In this document: in pieces, positions 43,105-55,132 of the stretch
How positions within the stretch are numbered: the first letter of the stretch is position 1
Layout: each line of letters starts with the position of its first letter
Assembly: GCA_034509755.1 (NCBI GenBank)
Contig: CM067545.1
Location: 48,043,062-48,107,061 of the forward strand
Reading direction: 5' to 3'
DNA: 64,000 nucleotides
From: Anisodus tanguticus
Taxonomy: Eukaryota; Streptophyta; Magnoliopsida; Solanales; Solanaceae
Program-made: the position numbers and the translations under genes
The notes under the pieces: generated by a model
What the model was told of the DNA's origin: nothing
The model's database searches: none
The model's input: the letters and a program-made list of their open reading frames with translations, nothing else

Positions 43105-43492
43105 ACATTCTCCCTTAAATACTTTTTAAAAAAAATCCTCCGTTCTCACTTTTAATTCCAATATCCCACTTTCATGTTTGTGCAGAAAGCACATGAGGAG
43201 CACATTGCTCTCGAAAATAGGTACAAAAAGTTACTAACAATCAAATGCAAAATCTTAAACTCCAGAAGCAGAACTCACATACACACACACACTGACACAC
43301 ATAGAGTCTATCATCTCCGTCTCTCAAACAACTAACAACCCAGAATCAAAATAAACTAAACAAAACCAGAAAAAACAAAAAGTAGGAGAAAGAGCAACAT
43401 AGTTTTTTTTTTTGATAAGGAAAGTGGTGGTTTAATTGACAATTTGTTTGAACATAGAATTTTTAATTAATACTATAAGTCACCATAATTAA

Positions 43493-43689
43493 TACTCATT
43501 CTGTCCCAAAAAAGATTATTCTATTTTCCTTATTAGTTTGTTACAAAAAGATTGACACGTTTCTTTATTTAAAAATAATTTAAATTTCATGAGATACAAA
43601 TATTTAAGGCTTGTTTTGGACAACACATTTCAAAAGTCTTTTTTTATTTCTTAAACTTTATGTGAAGTCAAACTAGGACGGAAGGAGTA
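43493..43689. mobile_element. Stowaway-type MITE
   Basis: Starts TACTCATTCTGTCCC and ends GGACGGAAGGAGTA, the inverted ends of Stowaway, with TA at both sides. An isolated Stowaway-like end (GGAGGGACGGAGTA) follows at 43751-43770. Confidence 0.7.
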
Positions 43690-43849
43690 ATTTAAAATAT
43701 TTAAAAACATATGAAAAAATTACAGTAAAAAAATACCTCGTTGCCAAACAAATTAGGAGGGACGGAGTAACATGCACTTGCACAATACCGTTTACTACTA
43801 CTACTACTACCCATCAAACGATAGTGTTACCGCGTGCTTTGTACAATAT

Positions 43850-44056
43850 TATTAGCGAATATTCTCCGAATATTCTATGTATATTTTGTAATTATGATAG
43901 ATGTATATTTAAGGTAACGTAGGATTCTAATTGTATTAGGAATCAACCTTTGTAAGGTAAGTTAGGATTCATACCATATTAGGAATCAACCTTTGTACAG
44001 CTATATATATTGTGAATAATGAAAGAAATCCCCAAGGGAAATTATTCCATCTTTCA
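43850..44056 (+). repeat. 5' LTR of the 43850 Copia element
   Basis: Contains two internal direct copies of TAGGATTC and of ATTAGGAATCAACCTTTGTA. TATATATATTG near 44001 may be the TATA box. Ends TTTCA, directly followed by the primer site. Confidence 0.92.
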
Positions 44057-44069
44057 TGGTATCAAAGCC
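44057..44069 (+). other. Primer-binding site of the 43850 Copia element
   Basis: TGGTATCAAAGCC directly follows the LTR and is one base off the usual Met tRNA primer site. Confidence 0.85.
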
Positions 44070-44135
44070 TAAAACCTAAATTCCTTCTCTTCCTCATTCT
44101 CGGCCGAAATTAGCATTTTTTTTCTGATTTCACAG

Positions 44136-44178
44136 AAAAAAAAAAAAAAAAAAAAATTTTTTTTTTTTTTTTTTTTTT
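44136..44178. repeat. A21-T22 palindrome in the Copia leader
   Basis: A run of 21 A is followed directly by 22 T. It lies in the untranslated leader close to the 5' LTR. Such a sequence is prone to replication and assembly errors. Confidence 0.9.
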
Positions 44179-45009
44179 GCTTTCCTCCCTTTCTCGGCCA
44201 AACCGTAAAATTCCCTTCCCCAAGCAAGCGAAAACCATGTCTTCCCCCACAAATTCCGGCTCATCCACCGGCACACTTGACAACCCCTCTCAACGTTCGA
44301 TCTTCTTTTCATCCGCATTCGCCGTTAACAACATCAAGAATTTTATCCCTATAATTCTTGACCAAAAAGACTGTCAATATTCCATGTGGATGGAACTATT
44401 CTACCTTCATGCATGCGCATACAACGTGCTCGATCATATTGACGAATCTGTTCCTCGTCCCACCGATGTTACGTACTCAATCGGCGTCGTCTTGACGCCA
44501 TCGTCAAACAATGGATCTATGGCACCATCTCCAAAGACCCGTTGTGCACTATCATGAAAATAGGTGCTACGGCATGTGAACTTTGGGTCCGGCTAGAAGA
44601 AATCTTTCAGACAATAAAAATACTCGGCCGTATATTTGGAAGAGCAATTCAATAATACCCGCCTCGAGAATTTTAACATGTCCGAATATTGTAAGCAACC
44701 GAAACTCATAACCGATCAACTATCCAACGTCGGGACTTCGTTTCGTAAACCAAGATGGTGCTTCAACTTGTTGCGGGTTTACCAAAAGGTGAATATGACA
44801 CACTCGCAACAATGATTCAACAAGCCGACCCTTTCCCAAGTTTCAACAAGGCACGTTCACAACTATTGTTGGAAGAAACTAGACGTGCTAAACAAGAGGA
44901 ACATAATCAAAAGGCGTTAGCCGCCGACGGATGGCAACACTGCGCGCAAAGAAGAACTCACCATCACAAAGATGTCCAAGAAAGAAGAAGAAGAAGAAGA
45001 AGAAATGTC

Positions 45010-45041
<32 letters not shown>

Positions 45042-45230
45042 AAGAAGAAGCAGAAGAAGAAGAAGAAGAAGAAGAAGAAGAAGAAGAAGCAGAAGAAGAA
45101 GAAGAAGAAGCAGCAAGAAGAAGAAGAAGAAGAAGCGAAGAAAGCCGCAGCAAGAATAACAAAGAAGAAGAAGAAGCAATAACCGCAATAAAGAAGAAGA
45201 ATTTCAATGGCTCGTCCCCGATCGATTTGG
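44177..45230 (+). pseudogene. gag: Broken gag of the 43850 Copia element
   Basis: The frame 44177-44557 carries AFAVNNIKNFIP and MELFYLHACAYNVLDHI, like the gag at 52-891. A shift follows, and the rest continues at 44755-44920 (LQLVAGLPKGEYDTLATMI, ARSQLLLEETRR). The nucleocapsid part is overwritten by an expanded GAA/AGA repeat. No zinc knuckle is left. Confidence 0.82.
44980..45180 (+). repeat. Expanded GAA/AGA microsatellite inside gag
   Basis: About 150-190 bases of almost pure AGA/GAA triplets with a few CAG or GTC interruptions. It makes long poly-Arg, poly-Lys or poly-Glu runs in the three frames and none of these is likely to be a real protein. Confidence 0.92.
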
Positions 45231-45269
45231 GCTGTGCCTACACCACCGTGAACCTTCAATGCCCCGACG

Positions 45270-48200
45270 ACAATTGGTACATGGACACCGGAGCCACATC
45301 TCACCTCACCCGTCGTCGTAACCTATCTCAACTACGTCGGTTAAAGTGTCCTCAATTTATTACTCGTCGGCAATGGTCATCACATTCCAATTGAAGGTTA
45401 CGGTAACACACACACCAAACATCCACACCCGCCTTTCTCCCTAAACCACGTCCTATACACACCTAACATCATTAAAAACTTAATCTCTGTTAGAAAATTC
45501 ACTAGCAATAATTCTGTGTCTGTCGAATTTGACCCTTTTGGTTTTTCTGTGAAAGAACTTAATACGGGGAAAATCCTTTCACGCCACAATAGTGTGGGAG
45601 ACCTCTACCCATTCACTCAATCTTCCGCATTGTCGACCGCAAGCACCTCTATCCCTTGCGGCAATCTCTCCCTCCACTTGGCACAACAGACTTTGACACC
45701 CCGAGACCCGCTTTTACTTTTCTTAGGACTTCTAAGCGTATTCAATGTAATAATGGAAAAATTGCCCAACACCGTTTTTCTTGTCCACTAGGCAAACATA
45801 CTCGTCTTCCATTTATGTCATCAAACAAGGTTACTTTTTCTCCCTTTGATATTGTTCATGCCGATTTGTGGACATCTCCGATTGTTAGCTCTTTGGGTCA
45901 TAAATTCTATCTAGTATTCTTGGATGATTTTTCACATTTTGTCCGGATTTACCCACCGAAATTCAAATCAAGTTTTTACAAAATTCATCGAGTTTCACAA
46001 ATTCATTAAAACACAATTTGAAAAATCTATCAAATCATTCCAATGTGATAATGGACGTGAATTTAATAACTCGGCATTTCACAATTTCTCGTTCTAAACA
46101 AGGCATGGTTTTCCGTTTTTCTTGTCCCTATACTTCTTCCCAAAACGGAAAGGTCGAAAGAATTATACGTACCATCAATAACATGGTCCGCACACTTCTC
46201 GTTTCATGCCCGCCTACCACCGCCTTTTTGGGTCTATGTCAAAATGGTAGAATCCCTTCTTAATATTTTACCAACTAGCACACTCCAAAACAAGACCCCT
46301 ACCGAAATCTTATATCGTAGGCTACCATCATATGATCACCTACGTATTTTTGGATGCTTATGCTACCCCAACATGGCCTCCACCGCACCTCACAAACTTG
46401 CACCTCGCACTCGCCATGTGTCTTCCTTGGTCTATCTCCTAATCATCGGGGCTACTTGTGTTATGACATTGCTACTTGCAAAATCATCGTCTCCCGTCAC
46501 GTCACCTTTGACGAGACAACCTTTCCTTTTTCAAATCTCCGGAAATTTCGACCACCGATTACATCTTTCTCGATGAACCAAGTCTCGTCCCCGATCATCC
46601 AAAATCTATACCAACAACAGCCCACACGTTCCGACAGCCTCGCCACCGTCCGCACCACCCCAACAGCCTCCCTCGCTCACCCCCCCTACACCCCCCGGTC
46701 CGAGTCACCGAAACCAAATCCACTGAATCGCGCCCACCGATCCGTAACCGTGGGACCAAGAACCTCCCAAATTTCCCGACCCACCGCCACCGCCGTCTCA
46801 TCGTATGGAGACTCGTGCACAACACGGGATCTTCAAACCCAAGGTTCACTTCAATCTCTCCACACAAACCTTATCACCCATTCCAAAAAATCCAAAACTA
46901 GCCAAACCGGACCCAAATTGGAATGCGGCCATGTGCGAGGAATTTAACGCTTTAACCAAGCGTAACACTTGGGATTGGTACCTAGACCCGAAGGTGTGAA
47001 TGTTATCCGGTGTATGTGGCTATTTCGGCACAAGTTCGTAGACAAGTGGTGACTTAGAGAGGTATAAGGCAAGACTAGTCGCCAATGGCACTAATCACCA
47101 GGAGGGTATTGATTGTGGTGAGACATTCATCCGGTTGTTAAACCGCCACTATTCGGATCGTTCTCGCATTTGCTATGGGCATGCATTGGCCGATTCATCA
47201 CTTGATGTCAAGAATGCATTCCTTCATGGGGATTTGAAAGAGATCGTGTACATGCATCACCTCCTCCGGCTTTGTTCATCCGGCAAGCCTCCGCGCTAGC
47301 TTGTGTGTCGTCTCGTAAGTCATTGTATGGATTGAAACAGCACCCCGCGCTTGGTATGATCGTTTTGCGTGTATCTTTTGCGATTGGTTTTGTATGTAGC
47401 AGTGTGTGATAACTCTCTCTTCACTTTTCACCGAGGTAGCAGCACTGCATATTTGCTATTATATGTCGATGACATTGTTCTTACTGCCTCATCTGACGGT
47501 TTGAAGAATGAAATCATTGCTCTACTCAAAACTGAATTTGCTATGACTGACTTGGGCAAGCTAAGTTATTTTTTGGGTATATCAAGAACCGATCCGCAGC
47601 CACTATGTTCCTATGCCAGCGTAAGTATGCAGAAGAGATAGTGTACAGGGCCAAGATGGCAAATTGTAAAATTATGCCAACTCCGGTGGACTCCAAATCC
47701 AAGCTTAGTGCCAATGACGGTGCGCCAGTTTCTGATCCCACTCTATATCGGAGTCTAGCAGTGCTCTTCGCATCTTACATTCACTAGGCCCGATATTACA
47801 TATGCCGTTCAAGGTGTGTCTGTTCATGCACGACCCCCGAGAGTCCCATTTTGCCGCCCTCAAACGTATTATCAGATACGTTAAAGGCACACTAGACTTT
47901 GGATTACACTTATACCCCTCTCGCCCCAACCAAGTTACTTGCCTACACGGATGCGATTGGGCAGGGATGCCCGACACACGTCGCTCCACCTCGTGTACCG
48001 TGTATTTCTTGGGGATAATCTTATCTCATGGTCCGCCAAGAGGCGTGCCACACTATCCCGTTCGAGTGCCGGCGCAATATCGCGGTGTTGCTAATGTAGT
48101 TGCCGAGATCCGTTGGCTCCGAAATCTTCTTTTAGAGCTCCAAAGTGTCCACTCCGCAAGGCGTCTATAGTCTATTGTGACAACATATCTGCCATCTATA

Positions 48201-48410
48201 TGTCTCATAATCCGGTCCAACATCACGGACTAAGCATATTGAGATGGATATCCACTTTGTGCGAGAGAAGGTTGCCCGTGGTCGTCAAAATATTACACGT
48301 GCCTTCCTCTTATCGCATGCGTACATCTTCACAAAGGGACTACCGCGACAGCTCTTCACCGACTTCCGATCCAGCCTTAGCGTTCGGCCTCCTCCCGCTC
48401 CGTCTGAGGG
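45270..48410 (+). pseudogene. pol: Broken pol of the 43850 Copia element
   Basis: The order of domains is clear although the frame changes about ten times. WYMDTGATSHLT near 45272 is the protease active site. Integrase follows with IVHADLWTSP (first Asp), FQCDNGREFNN (second Asp, 46036) and SSQNGKVERIIRT (Glu, 46140). RT carries LLLYVDDIVLT near 47455 and MTDLGKLSYFLGI. RNase H follows (LKRIIRYVKGTLDF, then a damaged end). The catalytic residues survive while frames are shifted by single-base changes, which is unusual for selection-free decay and raises the possibility of sequence errors. Confidence 0.85.
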
Positions 48411-48414
48411 GGAG

Positions 48415-48621
48415 TATTAGCGAATATTCTCCGAATATTCTATGTATATTTTGTAATTATGATAGATGTATATTTAAGGTAACGTAGGATTCTAATTGTA
48501 TTAGGAATCAACCTTTGTAAGGTAAGTTAGGATTCATACCATATTAGGAATCAACCTTTGTACAACTATATATATTGTGAATAATGAAAGGAATCCCCAA
48601 GGGAAATTATTCCATCTTTCA
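48415..48621 (+). repeat. 3' LTR of the 43850 Copia element
   Basis: Identical to the 5' LTR except ACAACT for ACAGCT and AAAGGAATC for AAAGAAATC. The polypurine tract GAGGGGGAG precedes it (48406-48414). Confidence 0.92.
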
Positions 48622-48626
48622 AATAT

Positions 48627-49025
48627 GATTGACCAGAATAGTTCATCTTCAAAACCCTTCTTCATTGCAACAACGCGAAAGTTTTTGGCAAATGGAACAG
48701 TTTAAACAAACATATTTACCGAAAAAGGGGTTCCTCAAAAACTTCAAAAACAATCTATTCACAAATGCCAAGAAATGTACTAAACAATATGCATATGAAA
48801 AAAGGTGAAAAGAAAGAGTTAAATTTTACCGAAGCAGAAGATGACTCTATGCGTATAGAAGAAGCCATTAGCTTCCTCTTTCGCTGTTGCAAAATGGAGT
48901 AATGGCAATGGGAGAATGGAGAAAGTTGTGCAGAGAAAGATTCTTTATACCATAGAGTACGATCGATGTTAAAAATTTTACTTGAATTTGGTATTTACGT
49001 AATTAGTACTACTTAATTATAGTTA

Positions 49026-49064
<39 letters not shown>

Positions 49065-49284
49065 CTGCTAGATTAAATTCATTTGGTGTAAATATGTAAT
49101 TATGAGGACGGATCCGTCTAAATTCCACTTAAATTCTTTATTAGTAACTTTTTAGATTTATCACTTTTTTGGATAGGACAGTAAACCGTGTAGATATTAC
49201 TTTAATTACCAAATACGAACTGAGTCATCACATGCATAAATTATAATGCGTACTTTTTCAATAATTACAATTTTAAATTATAAT
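48627..49284. other. Non-genic stretch with (TA)n
   Basis: A (TA)n run of about 34 bases lies at 49029-49063. A short minus-strand sequence near 48830-48880 (MASSIRIESSSAS followed by GTAAAA) could be a first exon of some minus-strand gene, but nothing ties it to the AIPP2-like gene. Confidence 0.4.
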
Positions 49285-49286
49285 GC

Positions 49287-49885
49287 TTACTTCTGAGTCA
49301 AGCCACAGATCTTTTGGTGCTCTATTGTTATTCGCTGACAATTAGGATACTGAGCTACAAACTCCGCAATACTCTCCTTCATGTCATTCCACCAATAAAT
49401 ATCATTGAGATCATGATACATCTTGGTAGATCCAAGGTGAATGGAATATCGTGAGCAATGGATCTCCGTCATAATTTTGTCTCGTAATCCCTCTACATTT
49501 GGAACACATAAACGCCATGGTGCTTGAGGACCCCATGTTTGTCAATCTCAAAGGCTGTAGTCTTCTTTTGTTGAATGCCCTCTCTGATTTTTTTCAAACT
49601 GGGGTCTTCCTACTGACGTTCCTTAACTTCCGATATGAAGGACGACTCTGACATATTCTGAATCACAAAACCACCATCCTCTGAATCCATTAGTCGGACT
49701 CCCAAACTAGCTAACTGATGGAGCTCTCTTACAAACTCCTTCCTCTCGACCTGCACCGGCATCGAGCTGACCATCGACTTACGACTAAGCACGTCTGCTA
49801 CAATATTAGCTTTACCGGGATGGTATAAGATGTCCACATCATAATCCTTCAATAATTCAAGACACCTCATTTGTCTCAAGTTCAA
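49287..49885 (-). pseudogene. pol: Ty3 RNase H end and integrase zinc-binding domain
   Basis: RCLELLKDYDVDILYHPGKAN closes the RNase H region, then HCSRYSIHLGSTKMYHDL and YWWNDMKESIAEFVAQYPNC give the H-H-C-C zinc-binding start of integrase. Sequence of the element ends here; the DDE core is missing. Confidence 0.78.
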
Positions 49886-49891
49886 CTCTTT

Positions 49892-50824
49892 CTATTTAAA
49901 TATGTATTGCAAACTTTTATGATCCGTGAAAATGTCTACATGAACACCATACAAGTAGAGCCGCCAAAATTTTAGTGCATAGACCACCGCGGCCAACTCC
50001 AAATCGTGCGTCAGATAGTTTTTCTCATGTTTCCTAAATTGCCTTGAAGCATAGGCAATCACTTTACCATGTTGCATTAGCACGCATCATAAACCTGCTC
50101 TCGAGGCATCACAATACACCACGTAGCCTTCGGGACCCTCTGGGAGAGTAAAGACTGGTACCGATGTTAGTCAGTCATTTAACCATTGGAAACTCTGCTC
50201 ACAGGCATCGGACCGCTGGAACTTTATGGCCTTTTGTGTCAACTTTGTTAATGGTGCTGATATGGTAGAAAATCCTTCTGCAAACCTCCTATAATAGTCG
50301 TCTAAGCCTAAAAAGTTGCGAACCTCAGATGGATTCGTGGGCCTCGGCCAATTCTTCACCGCTTCAATCTTCTAAGTGTCAACTCTTATACCTTCATCTG
50401 ACACTATATGACTAAGGAAAGCCACTGAATTCAGTCAAAACTCACACTTGGAGAGCTTAGCATACAACTTATGATCCCGGAGCGTCTGTAGTACTAACCG
50501 CAAATGATCTACATGCTCCGCCTCCGAGTGAGAGTAAACCAAAATATCATTTATAAATACTATCACAAATATATCCAGAAATGGGCGAAACACGCTATTC
50601 ATTAGATCCATAAATGTTGTTGGTGCGTTTGTGCCCATACCTTATTCTGAAATCCGTTTTCGGAATGTCCTTCTCTTTGACCCTTCCTGATGGTACCCTG
50701 ACCTTAGGTCGATCTTTGAGAAATATTTTGCACCCTCTAACTGGTCAAACAAATCATCAATTCTGGGAAGAGGGTACTTGTTCTTGATAGTGACTTTATT
50801 CAGTTGCTGATAGTCAATACACAT
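49892..50824 (-). pseudogene. pol: Ty3 reverse transcriptase and RNase H, damaged
   Basis: [20 protein letters not shown] and [12 protein letters not shown] open the RT. The active site reads [10 protein letters not shown] where the family has [FY]xDD, so one catalytic Asp is Asn. [12 protein letters not shown] and WLND follow. RNase H shows [23 protein letters not shown] and [10 protein letters not shown]. Four separate frames are needed. Confidence 0.85.
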
Positions 50825-51522
50825 CCGTAACGAGCTATTTTTCTTTCGTACAAATAATACTGTCGCACCCTAAGGGGGTATGCTAGGCCCAATGAAGCAT
50901 TTCTCCGCAGATCTTTTAATTGCTCCTTTAATTCTTTCAATTCAGTTAGAGTCATTCTATAAGGAGGAATAAATATCGGCTGAGTGTCTGGCACCATGTT
51001 TATACCGAACTCAATCTCCCTCTCGGGAGGAAGGTGTTGAAGTTCGTCTGGAAATACATCAAGAAACTCATTAACCACTAGAATTGATTGAGATGTAGGT
51101 GATTCGGCATCAACATCTCTAGCCCGAACAATATGGTATATACAACCTTTGGAGATCATCTTACTTGCCTTAAGATATAAAATAAACCTACATTTTGGCG
51201 TCGCGGTATTACACTTCCATTCAAGGACTGGCTCGCCTGGAAATTGAAATCTAACAATCTTTGTTCGGCAATCAACATTAGATGCCAACCAATCCATGCC
51301 CATAATAACATCAAAATCAACCATATCTAATTCTATCAAATCTGCTAAGGGTTGATGGCTACAAACTAATACTGCACAATTCCGATAGACCCGTCTAGCA
51401 ACTACCAACTCACCAACTGGTGTATATACCACAAATGGATCTCTTATCAACTCAGGATCCATACCAAACTTACAGTCAATGAAAGGGGTGACATAAGATA
51501 TATTGAAGCCTGGATCTAACAA
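50800..51522 (-). pseudogene. pol: Ty3 protease and start of reverse transcriptase
   Basis: DPGFNISYVT near the start takes the place of the usual retropepsin DSG/DTG-like start; LDMVDFDVIMGMDWLA is the conserved flap-side block. The linker VFPDELQHLPPEREIEFGI and PPYRM lead into RT. The frame is open for 240 residues, then breaks at about 50830. Confidence 0.82.
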
Positions 51523-51771
51523 CGCATATACAGCATGTGAAAAGACTGATAATATACATATAATAACATCAGGTGAGGACTCATGATTTTGTCAACCCAT
51601 CAATGCGTAAATGCGGTTCTGGCCACCACCGAAGGTAGTTGCTCCACGCCTACCTCTGCCTCGACCAGATGATGTCTGATGACTTCGCCCTAACGGGCGT
51701 ACTGAAGATGATGAAGCATTTGCAGATCCGACCGGCTGGGCCCTAACACCTCCGCCTTTTGTCGGGTATTC

Positions 51772-52990
51772 TCACATAATATGACCAGGATGATCGCAAA
51801 AATAACACATATATGATCCTTGTTGACACGGTCTCGGATTGACCTTACCACATTGCTTGCATCGAGCCAATGTCGGCCTCATCTGTCTAGAATCCCCTCT
51901 ATAATAAGACCCTGATGCTTGTGAACTCTGACCTGGTCCAGATTGAACAAGTCGATCAACTCTCGACCTCGAAAATGGTAAAGATGCGCTAGCTGCCGGG
52001 TAGGATGGGCGTCTATAAAGTTGTGGCCTAGGCCCACCTCTATACTTTTCTATGTCACCTACGGATCGGGCCCTCTTATACTGGCCCCTTTCACGCTCTC
52101 GATCTGCCCGCGGTTGTCTCTTACGATCCTCCAAACTCTGTGCATAAGCCTGAATGCGAGCAATGTCCATATTCGGATTCAGAGAAGTCGTAGTACACTC
52201 ATTGACCGAATGCGGACCCAAGCCAGTAACAAACCTATGTACCCGGTCACTCATCTCAGCTATAATCATAGGAGCATATCTGGCCAACGAATTAAACTGC
52301 AAGCTATATTCTTGAACACTCATATTACCCTGCTCAAGTCATAAAAATCTATCCTTTCTGGCCCGATGGAGCTCGACCGGTAGAAGATGTTGTAAGAAAG
52401 CCTCCGAAAACTCTCTCTATCCTACTGGTGGATCACGAGGTCCCCTAGAATGCCCACATGTCTCATACCAGGTCATTGTGACATCCCGCAATCTATAAGA
52501 AGTAAACTTTACCAACTTAGTATCGGTGGCATCCATCACCCGCAAGGTGCACTGCATCTGATATAGAAAATTTTGCGGGTCCGCATTTAGGTCTGATCCC
52601 GTGAATACCTGAGGGTCCAGGTTGATGAAATCCCGAGCTCTCGCTCTAGCAACTCTATTAGAAGGACTGGGAATCTGACGTTAGGCCTGAGCGGCCACTA
52701 ATCGAGTCAATAACTATACAGCGCTTCGCATATCAAGATCCCCATCAAGAGTATTGGGTGGAGTAACTGGAGGTACTGCAACCCCACTACACTCCTCTAT
52801 AGGTGGTGGAGTCGGGGAATCATAAGAATGAGTCGCATTGTGGGTCTCACTCTGGCCCTCACTAGCGGGTGGCACTCGGCTGGTACTTCGCCCGCAGCCG
52901 TATTCAACGCCCTCATACTCGGTAACTTCTTCCTTGTTGTAGGCATTGCTGGAATCATAAACAGGAGACAGATTAGGAGTGGAATGCTTA
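51772..52990 (-). pseudogene. gag: Broken Ty3 gag
   Basis: The clean part (52323-51772, 183 residues) has SVQEYSLQFNSLARYAP and RVHRFVTGLGP, typical of the gag capsid region, then an Arg-rich segment and CKQCGKVNPRPCQQG with CYFCDHPGHIM, the CCHC knuckle. The upstream 650 bases carry more gag in other frames with stops. Confidence 0.8.
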
Positions 52991-53135
52991 TAACTCAGCT
53001 CTACTGCATGATCTAGAACAAGAAAAGAAAGTAACCATCCTAAGTGTCAAGTAGCCTCATGTCTATAAGTGTGGTGCACAACACACCCACAAACAAGACT
53101 TTACTAGACACGGCTTGTAGACTCTCTGGAACAGA

Positions 53136-53150
53136 CCGACTCTGATACCA
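53136..53150 (-). other. Primer-binding site of the Ty3 element
   Basis: TGGTATCAGAGTCGG on the minus strand, four bases inside the LTR end; complementary to initiator Met tRNA. Confidence 0.8.
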
Positions 53151-53154
53151 AGTT

Positions 53155-53774
53155 TGTCACGACCCAAATCGGAGGGCCATGACGGGCACCCGAGCCTTAC
53201 TTGCCGAGTACCATTAATCATGTATTTGCCACCTAACCGTAACTAAACATGGCCATGAGGGTCGTTACAAGGTAACCTGCTGATGCATAGAAATAATAAA
53301 CTGGAAAGATGTTATGTAAAATCCTGCAAACAGAAGAACCCAAGTTATGCATATACACATATTAAGGCCGACAAGGCCATACACGACTATTATACACAGG
53401 ACAACTGTCTACAAGACTCTAAAGATTACGTAACATCATAAGGTCGGGACAGGACCCCGCCATACCCATATGCATATGCAAAACTACCGTACCAAGACCG
53501 ATCGCAACTCCGGAACAAGTGGAGTACTCCAATATTCGCTGAGCCAACAACCTACTAGTATGGATCGTCGCCTTGCCTATCTGAGCCTACAAGCATGAAA
53601 CGCAGCGTCCCCGACAAAAGGGACGTCAGTACGAATAATGTACCGAATATGTCAGGCATGAAGAATAGCATACTAGAGACATAAAAGTAACATGAGACGA
53701 GAGAGAATCAACCTGTACCGAATTGCATCTGAGGGCCATAATATGTCTAAGTGTCATGCACAATGCGGTTATAC

Positions 53775-53816
<42 letters not shown>

Positions 53817-55132
53817 ATGTAACGCCATCAAGCCTCTGTGGGCATCCCATCATATCATACAAGCCTTTATGGGCACAATCATCATCATATACCAACTGCA
53901 GGTGGTGGTGCGTATATAACGCCTTCTCTTTTCCCATCCCCATACATATAAAATGCATACATATAGTAGCGTATATAACGCCTTTGAGGTCAAGGTGTAT
54001 ACATGAATATAATGCATGAATGATACTAAGACATTCTGAGTTTATCGGAGTAACATAATATCGCTTCACCTCCGATTAACATTATGAATATTAACATATT
54101 TCTCATATACCTAAATAGGAATTTAGGAACATATTTAAACATGCTTTGAAAATAGGAATGAATAACAGGAACATCCTTAACTACTAAGAGTAGAATCATT
54201 TATGGGACAATATTACGTTTACGTTTCGTTACATGGAACATGCTAAAAGAAGGAAGGATTTGCCTTAACATACATTTCGTCGTCTAGCCGTCACAATCCG
54301 CAATGTACTCGAGGTGTAGGATATGTCAATCTTGGATGACAAAAACTAAACCATTTACACCTAGTTCACTTTTAATTTGCTATCCTCCGAAGGAAATCGA
54401 CATTAGAATCACGATACCACTATGGAAATAACCTCTATGTCGTATTTATCTCCACGACCAAGCATATAGACTTGGTATCCTTCTTGAATAAAATCACGTT
54501 ATCCTCTCTTGATAAAATGGAAATCTGAAATTTGTCTTATAATTGATGAATACGTTATCCTCTTTTCCAATAAGAGAATGTGAAAGTTGTTTTCTACCAT
54601 CGGAATTATGTCTACTTAATGAAAGAACAATCTTTATAAGTGGGGTCCACCCAAACTTATCCTTGCCTAGCTGAAGACACCTCACTCCTTACATGTCATA
54701 TAGGTACATATTAACATGAATAATAACTCCATGCATGCTGCCACATCATTAGTATCCACTATACGTTTATCAACAATAACCATCTTAATCTATTACTTGT
54801 CTCCCACTCAATTCATATTTTTAACCAATTACACACATAAATAATTCTTGATCCTAATTCACTTAAATAGTAATCATTTTAGTCCACATCATATTTTCAT
54901 TATCATAGTCATGTAATATAACACTAATCCGTAGCCTCTTTTGCCATACACCAAATATCATTTCTAGTCGTCGGTGTCACACTTTAAAATCTTAAATTAT
55001 TTCGGGACCGCATCCTTGTATATACTAAGTCACTTGTTTGCATACGTGAATATGACACGAATCTTTCAAGGCTCGGGTTTACTTACATATGTCTAGCTGT
55101 TCAAATCATCGCCCGAAAGTATGGGGTTTACA
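53155..55132 (-). repeat. 5' LTR of the Ty3 element
   Basis: About 1978 bases, TGTAAACCCC at the start and GGTCGTGACA at the end on the minus strand. It contains an (AT)n-(GT)n microsatellite at 53774-53816. GGGTCGTGACA-type LTR ends are common in nightshade Ty3 elements. Confidence 0.8.
53774..53816. repeat. (AT)n-(GT)n compound microsatellite
   Basis: About nine AT units followed by about eleven GT units inside the Ty3 LTR. Likely variable between individuals. Confidence 0.93.

Larger units (their letters stand above)
41136..43492. other. Non-genic stretch with small retroposon tails
   Basis: No gene is supported. It holds RTE 3' tails at 41531-41583 and 42989-43104 and a foldback element at 42749-42871. 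On the minus strand a CTCTCAAACAACTAAC-type sequence near 43320 could be a 5' untranslated region of the AIPP2-like gene, but this is only a guess. Confidence 0.45.
43850..48621 (+). mobile_element. Complete Copia retrotransposon, 4.77 kb, young LTRs, broken genes
   Basis: Two 207-base LTRs (43850-44056 and 48415-48621) differ at only two positions. AATAT lies directly outside both (43845-43849, 48622-48626), a 5-base target duplication. Order gag, protease, integrase, RT, RNase H identifies Copia; the gag resembles that of the left-edge element. The LTRs start TATTAG rather than TGTTAG, a change in the normally fixed TG. The coding region has many frameshifts and stops and a GAA/AGA expansion near 44980-45135. 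So the copy inserted recently but cannot code for its own enzymes, or the sequence here is error-prone. Confidence 0.92.
49285..55132 (-). mobile_element. Ty3 (gypsy) retrotransposon, 3'-truncated
   Basis: Minus strand: 5' LTR (55132-53155), primer site (53150-53136), gag, protease, RT, RNase H and the start of integrase, ending abruptly near 49285. The integrase core and 3' LTR are absent. Protease before RT and integrase last is the Ty3 order. Many frameshifts and stops show an old copy. A matching LTR fragment lies at 4964-5655. Confidence 0.88.

Noticed and set aside
44888..45304. Long frames of poly-Phe, poly-Ser, poly-Arg or poly-Lys
   Set aside because: All arise from the GAA/AGA microsatellite read in six frames.
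48820..48900. First exon of the AIPP2-like gene, with the Copia element sitting in intron 1
   Set aside because: The short start-like sequence followed by GTAAAA fits, but there is no independent link across 8 kb and the phase cannot be tested.
53692..54069. Reading frames of 75-147 residues on both strands
   Set aside because: They lie inside the Ty3 LTR and include the AT/GT microsatellite.
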